From Lantana camara (lineage: Eukaryota; Streptophyta; Magnoliopsida; Lamiales; Verbenaceae), in the NCBI GenBank assembly GCA_037501455.1, contig CM074855.1, positions 53,885,001-53,949,000 on the forward strand: 64,000 nucleotides of DNA, given 5' to 3'. Positions 9,002 to 21,300 of the stretch are shown piece after piece. The notes under the pieces were generated by a model. It did not search any database. It was not told the origin of the DNA and was given only the letters and a program-made list of their open reading frames with translations. A program made the position numbers and the translations under genes. Every line of letters begins with the position of its first letter. Position 1 is the stretch's first letter.

Positions 9002-12000
9002 TGTAACACCCCGCTCGTCCAACGTATAAGGTACGCCACATTCCAACTTTATTATGTGTCTAATTATATTATTTTGTGTTTTGCCTGTCCCTATTTTGAA
9101 CTCTTTTAGAGTTTCGGGGCCTATTTGTAATTTTCTCTTTTTAGGGGTTATTCGGTCATTTCTCGTTCGGTCGAGAGTTCGACCTCTTTGACCCCTCTTT
9201 TGCGTTCGGGGCATCGAGACGAGTCCGTAGACTCTATGTTTGCCCCATTCTGACGTCGTTAGCCCTTTCTGCCGATCTTTTCTTCACGAGAGGTCCGGGT
9301 TAAATATCTTCTTCATCGTTATTCGTGCCATTATATCAGCTTCAGCTTCCTCGTCTTCTCTCCCGCAACACAGCGATCAGTTACTATTCACATGCACAAA
9401 CACACACTAGCTCGTATTCGCTCGTTTCTCGACGGATTTCGACGAACCAATAGTGTTTTTTGACGAGCTCGACGACGCGGTCACAACCGTACCAAGATCA
9501 TAACCAACCGACGAACGACGGTGGAGATATCACCGATTTTCAGTCGAGTGCGGAGGGTGGTGGCGGACCGAGGCTTCGCCGCCCATTCGCGGGGGTCTCC
9601 GGTGGACTTCCGACGACACGCGCCACCCGACCTATACAAGGAACTCCCGGCGCAACCAAGGACATTGGCGGCGCGGCCATCCGGGCCGCGGTTGGGCCGC
9701 ATGCGCCGTGCGAAGTGGTGGTGGCTAACGCCCGGCACTATAGCACGGCGGCTCCGCCGTGCTCAGGCGAGTTTCGCGGGCGGAGCTTGACCCTATTCAA
9801 CCTATTTTGATCTCCTGAGTCCATTTCTGACCTCAAATCAAGCAACCGGTGACCGTAGGTGGCGAAAACCGGCGGTGATGCGGTGGCGCGACTTTGGCCG
9901 GCGATTTGGGACCTATTCCAGCCGGTTTTGGTGGTGCTCCCTTTACAAAAGTTGCTTGGAATGACGAAACTTAGCGGATGACATCGGCGGCGTTCTAGGA
10001 ACCGGCCGTTGGCGGCGGACCGGTGGTGAACCGGCCTGGACCGACGGCTTCTTTTTCCGGCGATTTGACTTGGGGCTTTTGTAGGGCTGGTTACGGGCTT
10101 TCCAACGGTATGCTCGGATTTCATTTTCGTTTTACGGTTTACGTTTAATTTCAGTTTTCGTCCTTGGAATTTGGTTCGGTTTTTCGTCGACGAAGTCCGA
10201 CGTGTTTGCTATTTTCTGAAATTGGCTGAGGGCATTTGTCGAGCAGGCCAAGGCGCACGTTTCTGTCCTTCCGGGGATTTTTCCGACCACCGGAGGTGGT
10301 GTTCTGGTGGCGGCCGGTGACTGTTCGGCCGGCTGCGGTGGCGGCATTCCGTCGACCTTCGGACAGCAAGTTCCCCTCATTGTGGTCAGTTCAACGCCAC
10401 TTTCCGTTCGTCAATCGGATGCCCGGTTGATTTATTGTGATTTATTTTGTATAATTTAAATATTTGGGAATTAATTATTTTAATTGCGATAAATTGTGTA
10501 TTATTGTATTTGTCGATCAATATGTATGCCTACGGATATAAAATCATGTATTAAGTGAAATGTGATATGGATTGATGCTTTGAATTGTATATTGAACCCC
10601 GTTATGCCAAAATTGTAATAATTGTTAATTGTTTTAAAATGTAATTTGTTCTTGTATGCTTGATAATTAATGAATAGGCATTGTATGGCATTTGAAAACA
10701 TGTAATAAATTATGAATGTATGAATTCATGTTGTTGTTGATATTAGTTTCGTTTCATGCCATTAGATTTAGTATAGAACTTGTAGGAGGGGTGTTTGTGT
10801 AATTTTAGAAAATATGAGTCGTATGAACTTTGTATAGTTGAATGATATAGTTGGAAATCGATAAATGACTTCGTGAATCTATATGGAACTCGTAACATGT
10901 TATATTAATTAATTGGCCATATATTATGTGAATTTGTATGAAATGTGACATATGAATTTGTTTGATTTAATTAAATAAAATTTGTAGCATGTTATGATAT
11001 GATTTAGTTGGCTTTGAAATATGTGCAATTTTATGAAATGTTATATGTGAATTGATTTGATTGCTTTGTAAATGCGCATTATATGAAACTGGTATGCAAT
11101 ATCTGAATTGAATAAGATTTATATGAATTTATATGAATAATGTGACATGCATTGCCTTTCCATTTTGTTTATTTGAATTAATTGTGCATAAGAACATCTC
11201 TTTATCTACTTTGTGAATATGTTGAGTTATGCGATATTTTATTTTACAAGTAATTAGTATGATTATGAACTTGGCTTATGTGATTGCATTTCTTAAGTAC
11301 TTGAGCATGTGCCGTGCGTCTTTATATGGTTGTCTGAGTCTGAGTCTGAGTTCTGTACTGTGTTTTGTGTGTTCAGTTGGTACAGGTGCACCCGGGGTGG
11401 TGATTTATGGTCGTGCAGGTTCCGGGGTGGACCACTTGCTTTGGGTTTTGGCTTTGTCTGGTACCAGGTGAGGGTGTTTTCGTTCTAGTTATATATTAAA
11501 CCCTACAACCCTTAAGTGACAAGTTTTGGCCAAAACCTTATATACATATATATGTTATTTTCAAAGTGGAGTCATCGAGTAAATTGTTATCGAGTAACCT
11601 TTTCTCCAAAATTATGAATATGTTATGTTCTTATGAATTGAAATGTTTTGGCGAGATTATGCATTTATGATATGTTCACGGGCCCAGGGACTTAGTGCAA
11701 GTGGCTATCCGGGGAGGCAAGGGCCGACGGTGATCCCTTGTACTAGTCCCAACTTACGTACGGTGATACCGGCCCTCGCTAGGAGGTTTAGCTGGGAATG
11801 GGAGCTGAGTGCCCTTGGGGGAGTCATGAAACCCCATTGGCCTATGTATGAGGTGGTCGGGTCTTGCTAACCCGTCCACCACCCGGAGGAAGAAGGTTCG
11901 ACCTTATTTATGATTATGACTATGATTATGTTTATGATTGATAGGCACTGTGCGGAAAGGCCGGGACACGGATTGCCCAAACGAATATGTTAGGATATGA

Positions 12001-12846
12001 TATATGATTTGTGTGTATTATGATATATTGCATGATCACCTATTTAAGGTATTAATGATATTTGTCGTACACGGTCGGAGTTTGGTTGGAGATTGTGCAC
12101 GCTCACTCGTCGAGCCTTTATGTTTATGTATGAATTATGAACTTAATGAATTTAATATGAATAGTCCTAAAGGCCGAGCATTGCTGAGTTATTCTCTTGC
12201 CCTTTTGGGAACTAACTTTAAATAAAACCTTGCTCGGGGTTTATGACTTGCATGTGCATGTTTTTATATATATTTATCGCTCCTGCTCACTCAGTCTTCT
12301 AGAGACTGACCCTCCCCCTTCTTTTCCACTTTTCAGTTCTTGCAGGTTTGAGCTATGCGGCCTTGAGTCGGCTCTGTTGAGTCTGTGTCGGTCTGTTTGA
12401 TTTGTTAAATACCTTGTTTTGATTTGGGTAGGAAACTATGTATATGATATGTATATTTGATGCAGGTTGATACTCATGATTTGAATGTATGAAATTCGGG
12501 ACAGGTTAGGACAGGTGCTCGGTTTAGATGAACCCGTTTTGGATTATATGTTTGATCGGGACAGGTTTTTAGGACAGTTGAACCCGCTTAGCTGATGTTG
12601 AGTTACTTTTTGAAATATATGAATTATGATTGCTGATTAAGGTTTTTGAGAATTCATATTTTGTATCGCTTCCGCATTCAGGTCTTGCATATTTGCGTTT
12701 GTACAGGGTTTAGGTACCGCCTAGCTTAGGTTGGTTTTTGCTTGTCACCCGTTCGCTGTGACTTGATGCGTGTGCGGACTTTCCATTTTGTACACGTGTC
12801 GGGCCATAGTGCGGGGGTGTGGTGCCCCATCGCTTGGGGTGCTACA
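9002..12846 (+). mobile_element. 3' LTR of element B (3.8 kb)
   Basis: 3845 bp, TGTAACACCCC to GGGTGCTACA, preceded by a PPT. The right half shows the blocks shared by all LTRs here: predicted cassette exon 11377-11467 (TTCAG before, CCAG|GTGAGG after), CAGTCT/AGACTG hairpin at 12292-12308, acceptor TTCTTGCAG and the final GTGCGGGGG block. The left half is unusual: about 9430-10400 is GC-rich (GGCGG/CCGG-rich) in otherwise AT-rich surroundings, and I found no clear palindrome cluster or first 5' splice site. Right flank is GTTCG (12847-12851). Confidence 0.88.
9430..10400 (+). other. GC-rich segment inside LTR B
   Basis: About 1 kb clearly richer in G+C than its flanks, with many GGCGG, CCGGC and CGACG words. 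Several overlapping frames are open (up to 128 aa on the minus strand, 116 aa on the plus), as expected by chance in GC-rich DNA. None has a recognisable domain. It occupies the leader position where other LTRs carry palindromes. Confidence 0.6.
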
Positions 12847-13857
12847 GTTCGGCTAGGGGTCACACACCCATTGCTAGATTACAGTAGTGTGATCTGTGAA
12901 ATGATTAATTAATTGTTGTCACTGCTAATCGAATAATGAACCTAAAGGGTCACACATAAATACCTGAACACGAGGGTTATGGTAGGATGTTGATTGGATT
13001 AACGAAGGATCAAAATAGTTGATCGAAACGAGGCATAAAAAGTTACTGCTGCCACGTATCATGTCCATGTGGCTGCCACGTGTCACGCGACCAACGTAGA
13101 TGCTACGTATCACGCAAACGTGGCTTCACGCGTGGCCTTGTGCGTGTGATTTATTTCACACGTGAATTCTTTTCTAGAAATTAATTGATTAAATTGTAAT
13201 TAATTAATTTTAGTCTTTTAATTAATTTTGAATTAATTGTTAAGACTATTCTCAAACAAACTTAACCCAATAAATAATTAATTGGGAATTAAATTATTTA
13301 TTGAATATTGACTTTTAACTTTAGGAAAGTTAAAAAGTCAAACTTCCTATTGTAGGAGAGAGAAGATTATTCTTGCAAGACTTGGAGAACAAGTTGGGAA
13401 CTTATTCTTCCAATTAAATTAGTTAATTAGTGAGCAAGAAAACAAAGTCTACTAGGCTTAGAGAAGCCCTAGTAGGATTGAACCAATGTAGTATTTATAC
13501 TAAGGGTGGTTCTTTTCTTATTCTTTAGACCAACACTCGAGAAGTGTTAAGTTTTTGAGAAAATCCAAAAGAAAAGTTTTCAAAGTATATCCTAGCCTAA
13601 CACAAGCCATAGAACTAGCATTCTCACTCGTTTGATAGTGTTCTAGGACTGGTATGGATACGCTTTGGAGGGCTTCTACTTTGGAGTCTAATTCAAAGGC
13701 CGTTCGAGGGATTTCGCTTGAAGGGTGTTCGTTAGGCGGTGACGGCATCACTAGAAAGCTTCTAACTTTGTAAGTTTCTAAACACTGTTCAAGACAACGA
13801 TTAAACTTTTGGAAAATTTTAAACTTCCACTGCTCAACTCTTTCGTGTCTTCCAACA
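12847..13857 (+). mobile_element. Ty1/copia-like LTR relic (right part)
   Basis: About 1 kb unlike the neighbouring gypsy LTRs. It holds repeated CCACGT words, a TATA-like GTATTTATAC near 13491 and a pyrimidine-rich end TCTTCCAACA, all reminiscent of long copia LTRs of the SIRE/Maximus type; the family assignment is from memory of general features, not a search. The right edge is where C homology resumes. The left edge is set by the end of LTR B, which probably inserted in it. Confidence 0.45.
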
Positions 13858-16398
13858 ATCAGCTCAAAAGGAATTGGTGAGGAGAAGTATACAAAATATA
13901 AGTGATATAAGAGGGATCAATGCATGCTCAAAACAAGGGCGTTCATGATCCAAATTAGTTTTCGAAAACAATGCAAGCTTTATAAAATGCGAATCATGAA
14001 TCACACACATAACCGGCTCGGTGAGAACGAGCACTCCATCCGATCTTCCTAAACCAAGAAATCAAATCAAACCATCCATCACGCCATTGATGTCAAGGGT
14101 GTACGGCGCCCAATCATCCTTAACTTAGAGAATTCGATCCATGAAACCTAGCTCTCTCCAAGAAAACCTCAGCCCCGAAACCTCCTCGGAGTTTTCAGTA
14201 GTCTTGTCCATAGTGGGAACTTTGTATGAGGACATCCGTCGGCCCTTGCCTTCCCGGAATATCACTCACCTCCATCGCCGAGTCAATCAAAGGATTCCCC
14301 AAGCAAGCATCCTTATAAGGTACATCATAACCTCGCTACACAACTCGTATGTACATAGTATTCAATAAAAGTTCCAAAAGTATTTTGGGTACCTATCCCA
14401 TACACCAACTCAATTTTCACTTGTAAACTGTTTTCCATAAGCAAATATCCATAATACGAGCAAAGCTCACAAAACATGGCTTTAAAGCCTACATATACAT
14501 TTTGAAAACGGGAGTTTAAACCATCAAACATGATAGGATATAGGTGTCCATAGTTTTGAAAACATTTTATATCATAACTCCTCACATTTACCAAGAACTC
14601 CGAAGGCCAACCACAAGCAAACAAGCTAGTCGTCAGGAGAATCACCACCTAACAAGACAAACGTACTAACAAGGGTAACACACGACTCAAAACCAATTAA
14701 GACGACGCACGGCTTCAATGTAAATATAGATGTTCTAATGATGCACTATGAATGTCCAAAGATAGCATAAGTTTAGCAATTACAATCAAACAACATCATA
14801 TGCGTCATATAACAAACTTTCATGTCATAAGACATGCAAATAATAACATGTGAATCATACTTAGCGTATTCTCATATATAATTGAAGTATACGAGATATT
14901 ACAATGCACATAAACATGATTCCAAGTCATATATGTTATGCTAGGGGTGTGGCAAGTGTAATGCAGGTGAAAACGAAGTAAAACGATCAAGATCACAAAA
15001 ACTCAAATTTTGGACCCGATAGTCCACAAACGGCCGTTTGGCCTTGTAGTTGAAATGGGAAATGCCCGTTTGGGCTATAAAAATGGTACAATAGCATTCT
15101 ACACGGGGGTTTGAGGTTTTAGTGCAATTTCCACACGGGCGTTTGACATGCTACTGTTGCAAATCGGAATTATGAACATATGATTGAACATGAGGAATTT
15201 CAAGCTCTAAACACTCCTAGATCATGCCTCAAAGTTCATACAACATGAATAACATAATTTAAGCATCAAATAGCATGATAAAACATCTAGTAGCAAGTAT
15301 TCACCAAGAAATTCCATAAACTCATTCAAGAACATCATCTTCTTCAGGCCATTCAAGCTTCAACTCGACAACGGTGAAATCTTCATTCATGCAAGAAACT
15401 CGAAGGAATTAATCACATTCTTCATGAAATTTCTCATGAAACAAGAGTCTAACACAAAATCAAGCAAAACATACAAGAACTTTCTCCATAAAAGCTTCAA
15501 AGGTCAATAATGGTGAATTTCACATAAGAGCATAAAAGCAAGAAATTCCTATATCGAATCGTTCCTAGCATCAAAATAAACACATTACCAACAAGAAATT
15601 CAAGTTCAATCCAATAAATAAGAACCCTAAACTCACATTCCTGCTTAAAAACTTTAAGAACACAAACCTAAGTTAAAGAGCACATAATCTTACCTTAAGA
15701 GCTGGAAATCGAAGAGGAGAGTTTGTTCTTTAGCCTTAAATCTTCAGATTTAATCTTCAATCTTGTCTCTTGGAAATGCTTGAAGGTGTTCTTGAGAAAA
15801 TATGAATGGGTTGAGAGAAAAGTGAGTTTGAATATTGTATTTTAACGTAATGTAAGCTTTGGAATGTTAAAATCTGATTTGGTTATTTGGGTTAGCTATT
15901 AGGGTCACGAACCGGGTCAATTGCAGTGGGTTATAAGTGAAATTGGGTTAAATTCGGAATTGGGTCGCAGGTCAACAATTTGGGCTTAAAAACGTTGACT
16001 TTTCGTTAAATGGTCATAACTCCTTCGTCCGAACTCCTAATTGAGCGATTCAAGAACCCACGAACTCGTAATCGAATTATCTATCCAAATTCATTAAGTT
16101 CTAACCAGTTGCAGGCTAGAAAATATAAATTTACCAATTTGTCCCTAATTATACCTTTAATGTCCAAATAAGCACATAGTTTCGATTAATTGTGAAGCAT
16201 CCTATCAAAGCTCAATAGTAACAATACGAGCACTTAATTAACATATCAAGTAGTTATGTACTTCATGCAAATCATACATTTCACATAAGCACAAAACAGT
16301 TATCAATAAAGGCATAATTTTCACATAATTCATGCACAAAAGATAAATCGTTCGCCCTCGTAAAAAAACTTGCCTTGTTCAAGAAATGGGGTGTCACA
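13858..16398 (-). mobile_element. Minus-strand LTR C, 3'-truncated in the window, related to Q
   Basis: Read on the minus strand, it starts TGTGACACCCC (16398 leftward) and runs about 2.5 kb until homology stops at 13858. It aligns with LTR Q in the promoter half, at the splice donor CTTAAG|GTAAGA and in the later blocks (the GCCGACGG and CGCCGAGCCGG regions). Its last few hundred bases are missing here and may lie upstream if the copia-like LTR inserted into it. The right flank TATCA (16399-16403) is the candidate TSD. Its palindromes differ from those of Q at the same place. Confidence 0.8.
15027..15140 (-). repeat. Palindrome cluster, CAAACGGCCGTTTG type (LTR C)
   Basis: One perfect palindrome CAAACGGCCGTTTG at 15027-15040, with decayed relatives near 15060-15074 and 15132-15146. 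It shares the CGGCCG core with the A/N and P palindromes but has AAA/TTT arms. Confidence 0.7.
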
Positions 16399-18180
16399 TA
16401 TCACGACGTCACCGAAATTCTGCTTTCGCCCGACTTCAAGCCTTCGCCATTTTCACATCGCTTTGAACCACAATTGAAGCAATATAATGTTGGAAAGATC
16501 TATTTGAATAGTTTCATACCCAACAAACAAAACTCAATTCCAACTTCTCAAGCTGTAGATATTTCTATTTCTCTACAGCTTGTACGTCTTGGAAAATTCC
16601 TAACTTTTGCTATACTTTGCCAAAACCTGTTTTATCGCTTTCATTTCACTTTCTCGACCTCCTATGTGACTTGCATGCATTTTATGCATGCCTAATTGAT
16701 TATTATCTTGTTAATTTCACCCCTTGGGCTTAATTTCTTAAACTTGATTACTTGACTTTGTGGTCAATATGAATTGAATATCATTTATTGGAGGGTATGT
16801 ATATGTGATATCTTTGAGGGCATTAATTGTGCACATGAACATGATCACAACACTTCATGACATTTATGATTTATTATATATCGTATCATTTCATAACATG
16901 TTACACCACTTCATGAGCATTGTCGTGCGTCCTACTTGGTCTTATATTGAGTCTTATCTCACGAGTACACATTGTTCCCTTTCTTGTACAGTTCTTCTCC
17001 AGGGCGGAGATATCATGATTGAATAGGCACCAACATAGCTCGTGTTCTTGTATCATCATCTTTCAGGTGAGGGTGTTTTTCGTTCTAGTTATGTATTGAA
17101 CCCTACAACCGCATGTGAATCGTTCTAGTCACGGGGCACGGGGAAACGTGGGATTGGAAATCGGTACGGCATCGGGTCGTAGGGCGTACCTCTATATGTA
17201 GTACCCTTTGAGATTTTCCCACGCAAACGAGGAGATCTTGAGATGGGTTATTCTTGAGCCGGTGGTAAACCCATCGAAGAAGCGGGTAGGAGTTATGGGC
17301 CCCCGTCTCGATATGTAATGGATAGCTCGGTCTTTTCAACCGACCATCATCTCGTGGGGAAAATAACGGAACAAAAATGTTATTGAATGCCAATGAATGT
17401 CAATGAATGAATGAATGCAATGATTAATTGACTTGCATGATTGTGTTTTCAATAATTATAATGAAATGTTGTACACGGTCGGAGTTTAGTTGGAGAATGT
17501 GCACGCTCACTAGTCGAGCCATGATTAATATTATTCATGAAAGGTAACTTAATGAATTTAAACATTGAATAATTATTTCCTTGTCCCTCGCGGGAACTAA
17601 CTTAGAATAAAACTTTGCTCAGGATTTATGACTTGCATATGCATGTTCTCCCTATATATATTGCTCCTGCTCACTTAGCCTTCTAGAGACTGACCCCTCT
17701 TTCCACTTCTCTAGTTTTATTACAGGTTTTTCTAGGCGGAATCGAGTCTTAGTGTCCTTGATTGAGTTGCACTTGTACACTTCAGTCACATTTCGCATTG
17801 TTATAATTTAATTGTAGTACTTCATTTAATTGGGCCTGTGTGCCAACTCAGGTTATTGATTATTGTTGTAGGCTGTGCCGGCCATGTTAATTGTTCAATT
17901 TAGGCACGTGGTCATTGTGTAGTTGTTTATGTTCAGGGCTTGAAGCCCATTCTTGTTTATTGCGAGCCTGTAAGCTCTTGTTGTTTAATTATTGAATTAT
18001 ATTCACTTGCGCATTGCACTTGTCGAGTTCTTTGATTAATGTTAGAATCCGCCTAGCTAGGGAAGTTTTTCTTTATCACCCCGTTCGCTATGAGTCCGAT
18101 TCATGTATGGATTGTTCGTTTCATGCGTGGACTAGACTTATAGTGCGGGTAATGTAGTGCCTATCGTTACGGGTGCTACA
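16399..18180 (+). mobile_element. LTR D, right part only
   Basis: Plus-strand LTR fragment ending GGGTGCTACA at 18180; its left part was removed or displaced by LTR C. Shared blocks: predicted cassette exon 16992-17066 (TTGTACAG before, TTTCAG|GTGAGG after), a decayed CAGTCT/AGACTG hairpin and an acceptor TTATTACAG. The first 100 bp match the post-palindrome region of LTR P (ACGAAATTCTGCTTTCG-like). It ends inside the gag of G, so D inserted there; GGATG (18181-18185) is the expected right TSD copy. Confidence 0.8.
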
Positions 18181-18356
18181 GGATGATTATATTCTCGAGT
18201 TTGAGAGGCTTGCTCCTTATGCTTCTCACATTACTTATGATCATGCATTGAACGCCCGGAGTTTTGTGCACAGGTTAAGAGAAGATATTCAATGGGCCTT
18301 GCAAGCTTCCACGGTTGATACATGGGCTAAAGCTACAAGAAAGGCTATTAAGGTTG
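18181..18356 (+). pseudogene. gag: gag fragment of element G, middle part
   Basis: Open frame covering the end of the retrotransposon gag domain: DDYILEFERLAPY aligns with SVSEYISEYERLSRY of element A, followed by a VDTWAKAT motif matching the N gag. The N-terminal half is missing because LTR D sits immediately left. The frame is cut at 18356 by solo LTR F and resumes at 22342; GGTTG is present on both sides (18352-18356 and 22337-22341). Confidence 0.85.
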
Positions 18357-21300
18357 TGTGACACCCCGTCTCTCCGACGAGCCAGGTATGACGTTACGAG
18401 AGGTTTTTCCGATGTTTTATCTCTTCTTTTGATTTAATTTATTCGTTGAATTAATTGTTTAAGTGATTTATATGCTCTAATGGTTTAACTTTCACGTCTT
18501 AAATTTTTTTGTATTTAATTTTCCTATTTTGAATTTAATTCCTGAGTGTGCTAATTTCGTGAATTTATCGATATACGTGATTTAAGTATGTAATTGTATG
18601 ATTTTAAAAATTAGTGGGCTTAATTGAAAACTTGGATTTGGACTTAATTGCAACTTTTTGAAAACTTTGGACCTAATTGGAATTCCCTTTTTTTTAACAA
18701 AATTTTATTTATTTAATTCGTTTACTTTTGATATAATTTTTATTTTAGTTGTTAATTCTTGAAAATTAATTTTAATTATTTGAATAATATGCTTACTTAT
18801 AGAAGTGTGTTGCGTTTGTGTTCGATTTGATATCGAAATTTCGTGATTTTCTGATATGTTCGAGATTTATGAGTTATGAATTCGTTTTTATGTTCGTTTT
18901 ACATTTTCGGACTCGTTTGAAATGGTAACGCACCATTTATTTATTTTGGGGACTTGAGGGCCTAACTAGTTTTAGAGCGCCTTGTGTTCCGGAATTTATA
19001 TCTTGAGCTCGGGAATTCGGACTCGAATTCCGGAAGTGGCGTCGGACTCGTAGCGAGATTTTAAAGCTAAGGAATGTAGCCTCCCATTTTTCTAAGCTCG
19101 TTTGATACTCCGAATTTGGCCCGGAAAATTGATTCGCGCTCATATGACCACCTTTCACTAATTTGCACATAAGTCCCTCATCTTTTAGCCTTTTCAAGTG
19201 ATTCTTGGTCCCACAACTCACCAACTCAATGCTTTATCATATCTTTCTCCTCTAATCCTGATCCAAACAAGAGAAGGAAAGGAAAAATCTGGTTTTTGGA
19301 GCAGCAACAGTTTCATTCTCGCCACTTTGCACCCAAGGAGAATTTTGAGCTTCAATCTTCATTTTCCTCCATGATCTTCAAGAGGTTAGCACATATTTGA
19401 TATCTATATGCTTATATGATCATTTACACCCATAATTTTCTGATTTTGATCCATGAATGATATGGTTTTGGGCATTTGAATGAATAGTTAGGTCATTTGA
19501 AGAATATGTGATTTCTTGGAATTCTTTAGTTTAAGTCTTGAGATGACGCTATATATGAACTCCTTGTGCCTCATTTATTGTTGTGTGAACTTGTATTAAG
19601 TGTTGGTTGAGTGGTTGTTGAAATACCATTAATGAACTTCAAGGTTTTGTAAGAAATGGTCTAAACTCTTGCATATTTGAATCTCTTTGATTGCCGGTTT
19701 GTGCTTGAGGTTTGGGGCTGGAGTTTGCATGATTTGTATCAGTTTTTTTTGTGTGTTCTGTTGCTGCTTTGATTACCTTCTTGTTGCTGCTGTTGTTAGT
19801 TTGGGGGCAGGGGATTCGGTTGCTGCTGCTGCACTTTTCTTCCCGCTGCACAACTCTCCCCGGGCGGGGAGAGTTTGCACTTGTTGAGTCCCCGGGCGGG
19901 GACTTTTCATTGCAGCAGCCGCTGCATCAACCTCCCCGGCAGGGGAGTTTTGTTTGAGAAATCTCCCCGGGAGGGGAGATGGTTGCAGGCCATATTTTTA
20001 TGCTTCATTTGCTTTGTGTTTGCATTAACTCATTTATTGGTTTGTTACGTGTTGGTTTGGACACTTTCATGCATGTGACCTTGTTTATATTATGGTATGC
20101 AAATGTGAGTATATATATGTATATATGTCATGCAGTTGTGTATATGTGTAAATATATGTAATACTTAGTGCTAGTATGTATGTATATACGTGTATGTATG
20201 TAGTATATTATATATATATTTGTGTACTATAAGTTATATATATTACATTATATATTTAAGTATATTGAATTTAAGTACTTTATGATATGTTATGAAATTA
20301 AATAAATGATATGGTTATTAACCTAACTTTAATTTTATGAATTGATTCATTTATAATAATCACTTGTTACATGATGGGCTATAATTTTTGGTTTAATTTT
20401 ATGAAGTAATTTAATATGAGATATACGTGTTGCAACTTTGAATGACTTAACTGCTTCAATTTGATGTTTTAAATTAAATGTGATCCTATGATTTTATATG
20501 AATTCTTATGTATGAAATGTGTAATCTAAATGTGATTTTATGATTTAAATTATTTGTTTTATTTTATAAATTATGTTTATGAGTTTATTTGATACGTTTT
20601 ATACGAACTTTGAACTTGAGTGATTTAGATGATGCATTCTTGCATTTTATTTGTATTCATTTCATTCATTTGCATTCTTATGCATCGCCGTGCGTCTTAT
20701 TGGTTCATGATTGAGTCTAAGTCACAAGGTTGTGTTTGTTTATCTCAGAGTTTGGTTCGGGAGGTGTCGGTTCCACCACTTAAGCTTCTTTTTGGTCCTC
20801 AACGCTCGTTCATGATCATTCTTGGGAAAAGGTGAGGTTTTAGGATTTTTGTTTTAGTTAAAGCGACCTACAACCCTATATGCTCGTTTTCAAGCCTGCA
20901 TGCGAATATACACTATATTTATATTAAATATGTGTCTTACGATATGTTATGAATTTTGTTAATTCGATTTGATATGAATCTTTCTAGAATTATACGTATG
21001 GGCGTATATAAGCTTAAAATGGTTTTGCAATGAGGCTATGCTCCAAACCGTGTATCGTCAAGCAAACTATGGATTTCCCTCAGCATATTGTGAATTAGGA
21101 AGACACGGAGAGGTATGTGTATAGCATATGCCGAGTTGCACGGTAAGGTATGTTTCTTACGGTATGTTTCTTAAGTATAAATCGTATGTTTCTAGGTTTT
21201 GCGAGTTAGGTATGAATCCTTATGAATCTTACAAATCCTTATGAATCTTACGAATCCTTATGAATCATATGAATCCCTGGTCCCTGGAGGCGTGGGTAAG

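Noticed and set aside
8513..9214. Overlapping minus-strand ORFs (101, 111 and 85 codons) as genes
   Set aside because: They run across the hairpin array, the PPT and the LTR B boundary. Their repeated Glu-Arg-(Ala/Thr)-Pro-Ser motif is only the translation of the hairpin repeats.
9460..10400. A host gene exon in the GC-rich block
   Set aside because: Several frames are open on both strands, with no codon bias, no domain and no splice context separating it from the surrounding LTR. Kept only as a possible captured segment.
13858..18180. C and D as an inverted-repeat (foldback or DNA) transposon
   Set aside because: They are oppositely oriented LTRs of different families with ordinary LTR ends, explained by C inserting into D.
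20090..20260. TA/TG-rich stretch as an origin or matrix attachment site
   Set aside because: Simple-sequence composition alone is not evidence; similar stretches occur in several of these LTRs.
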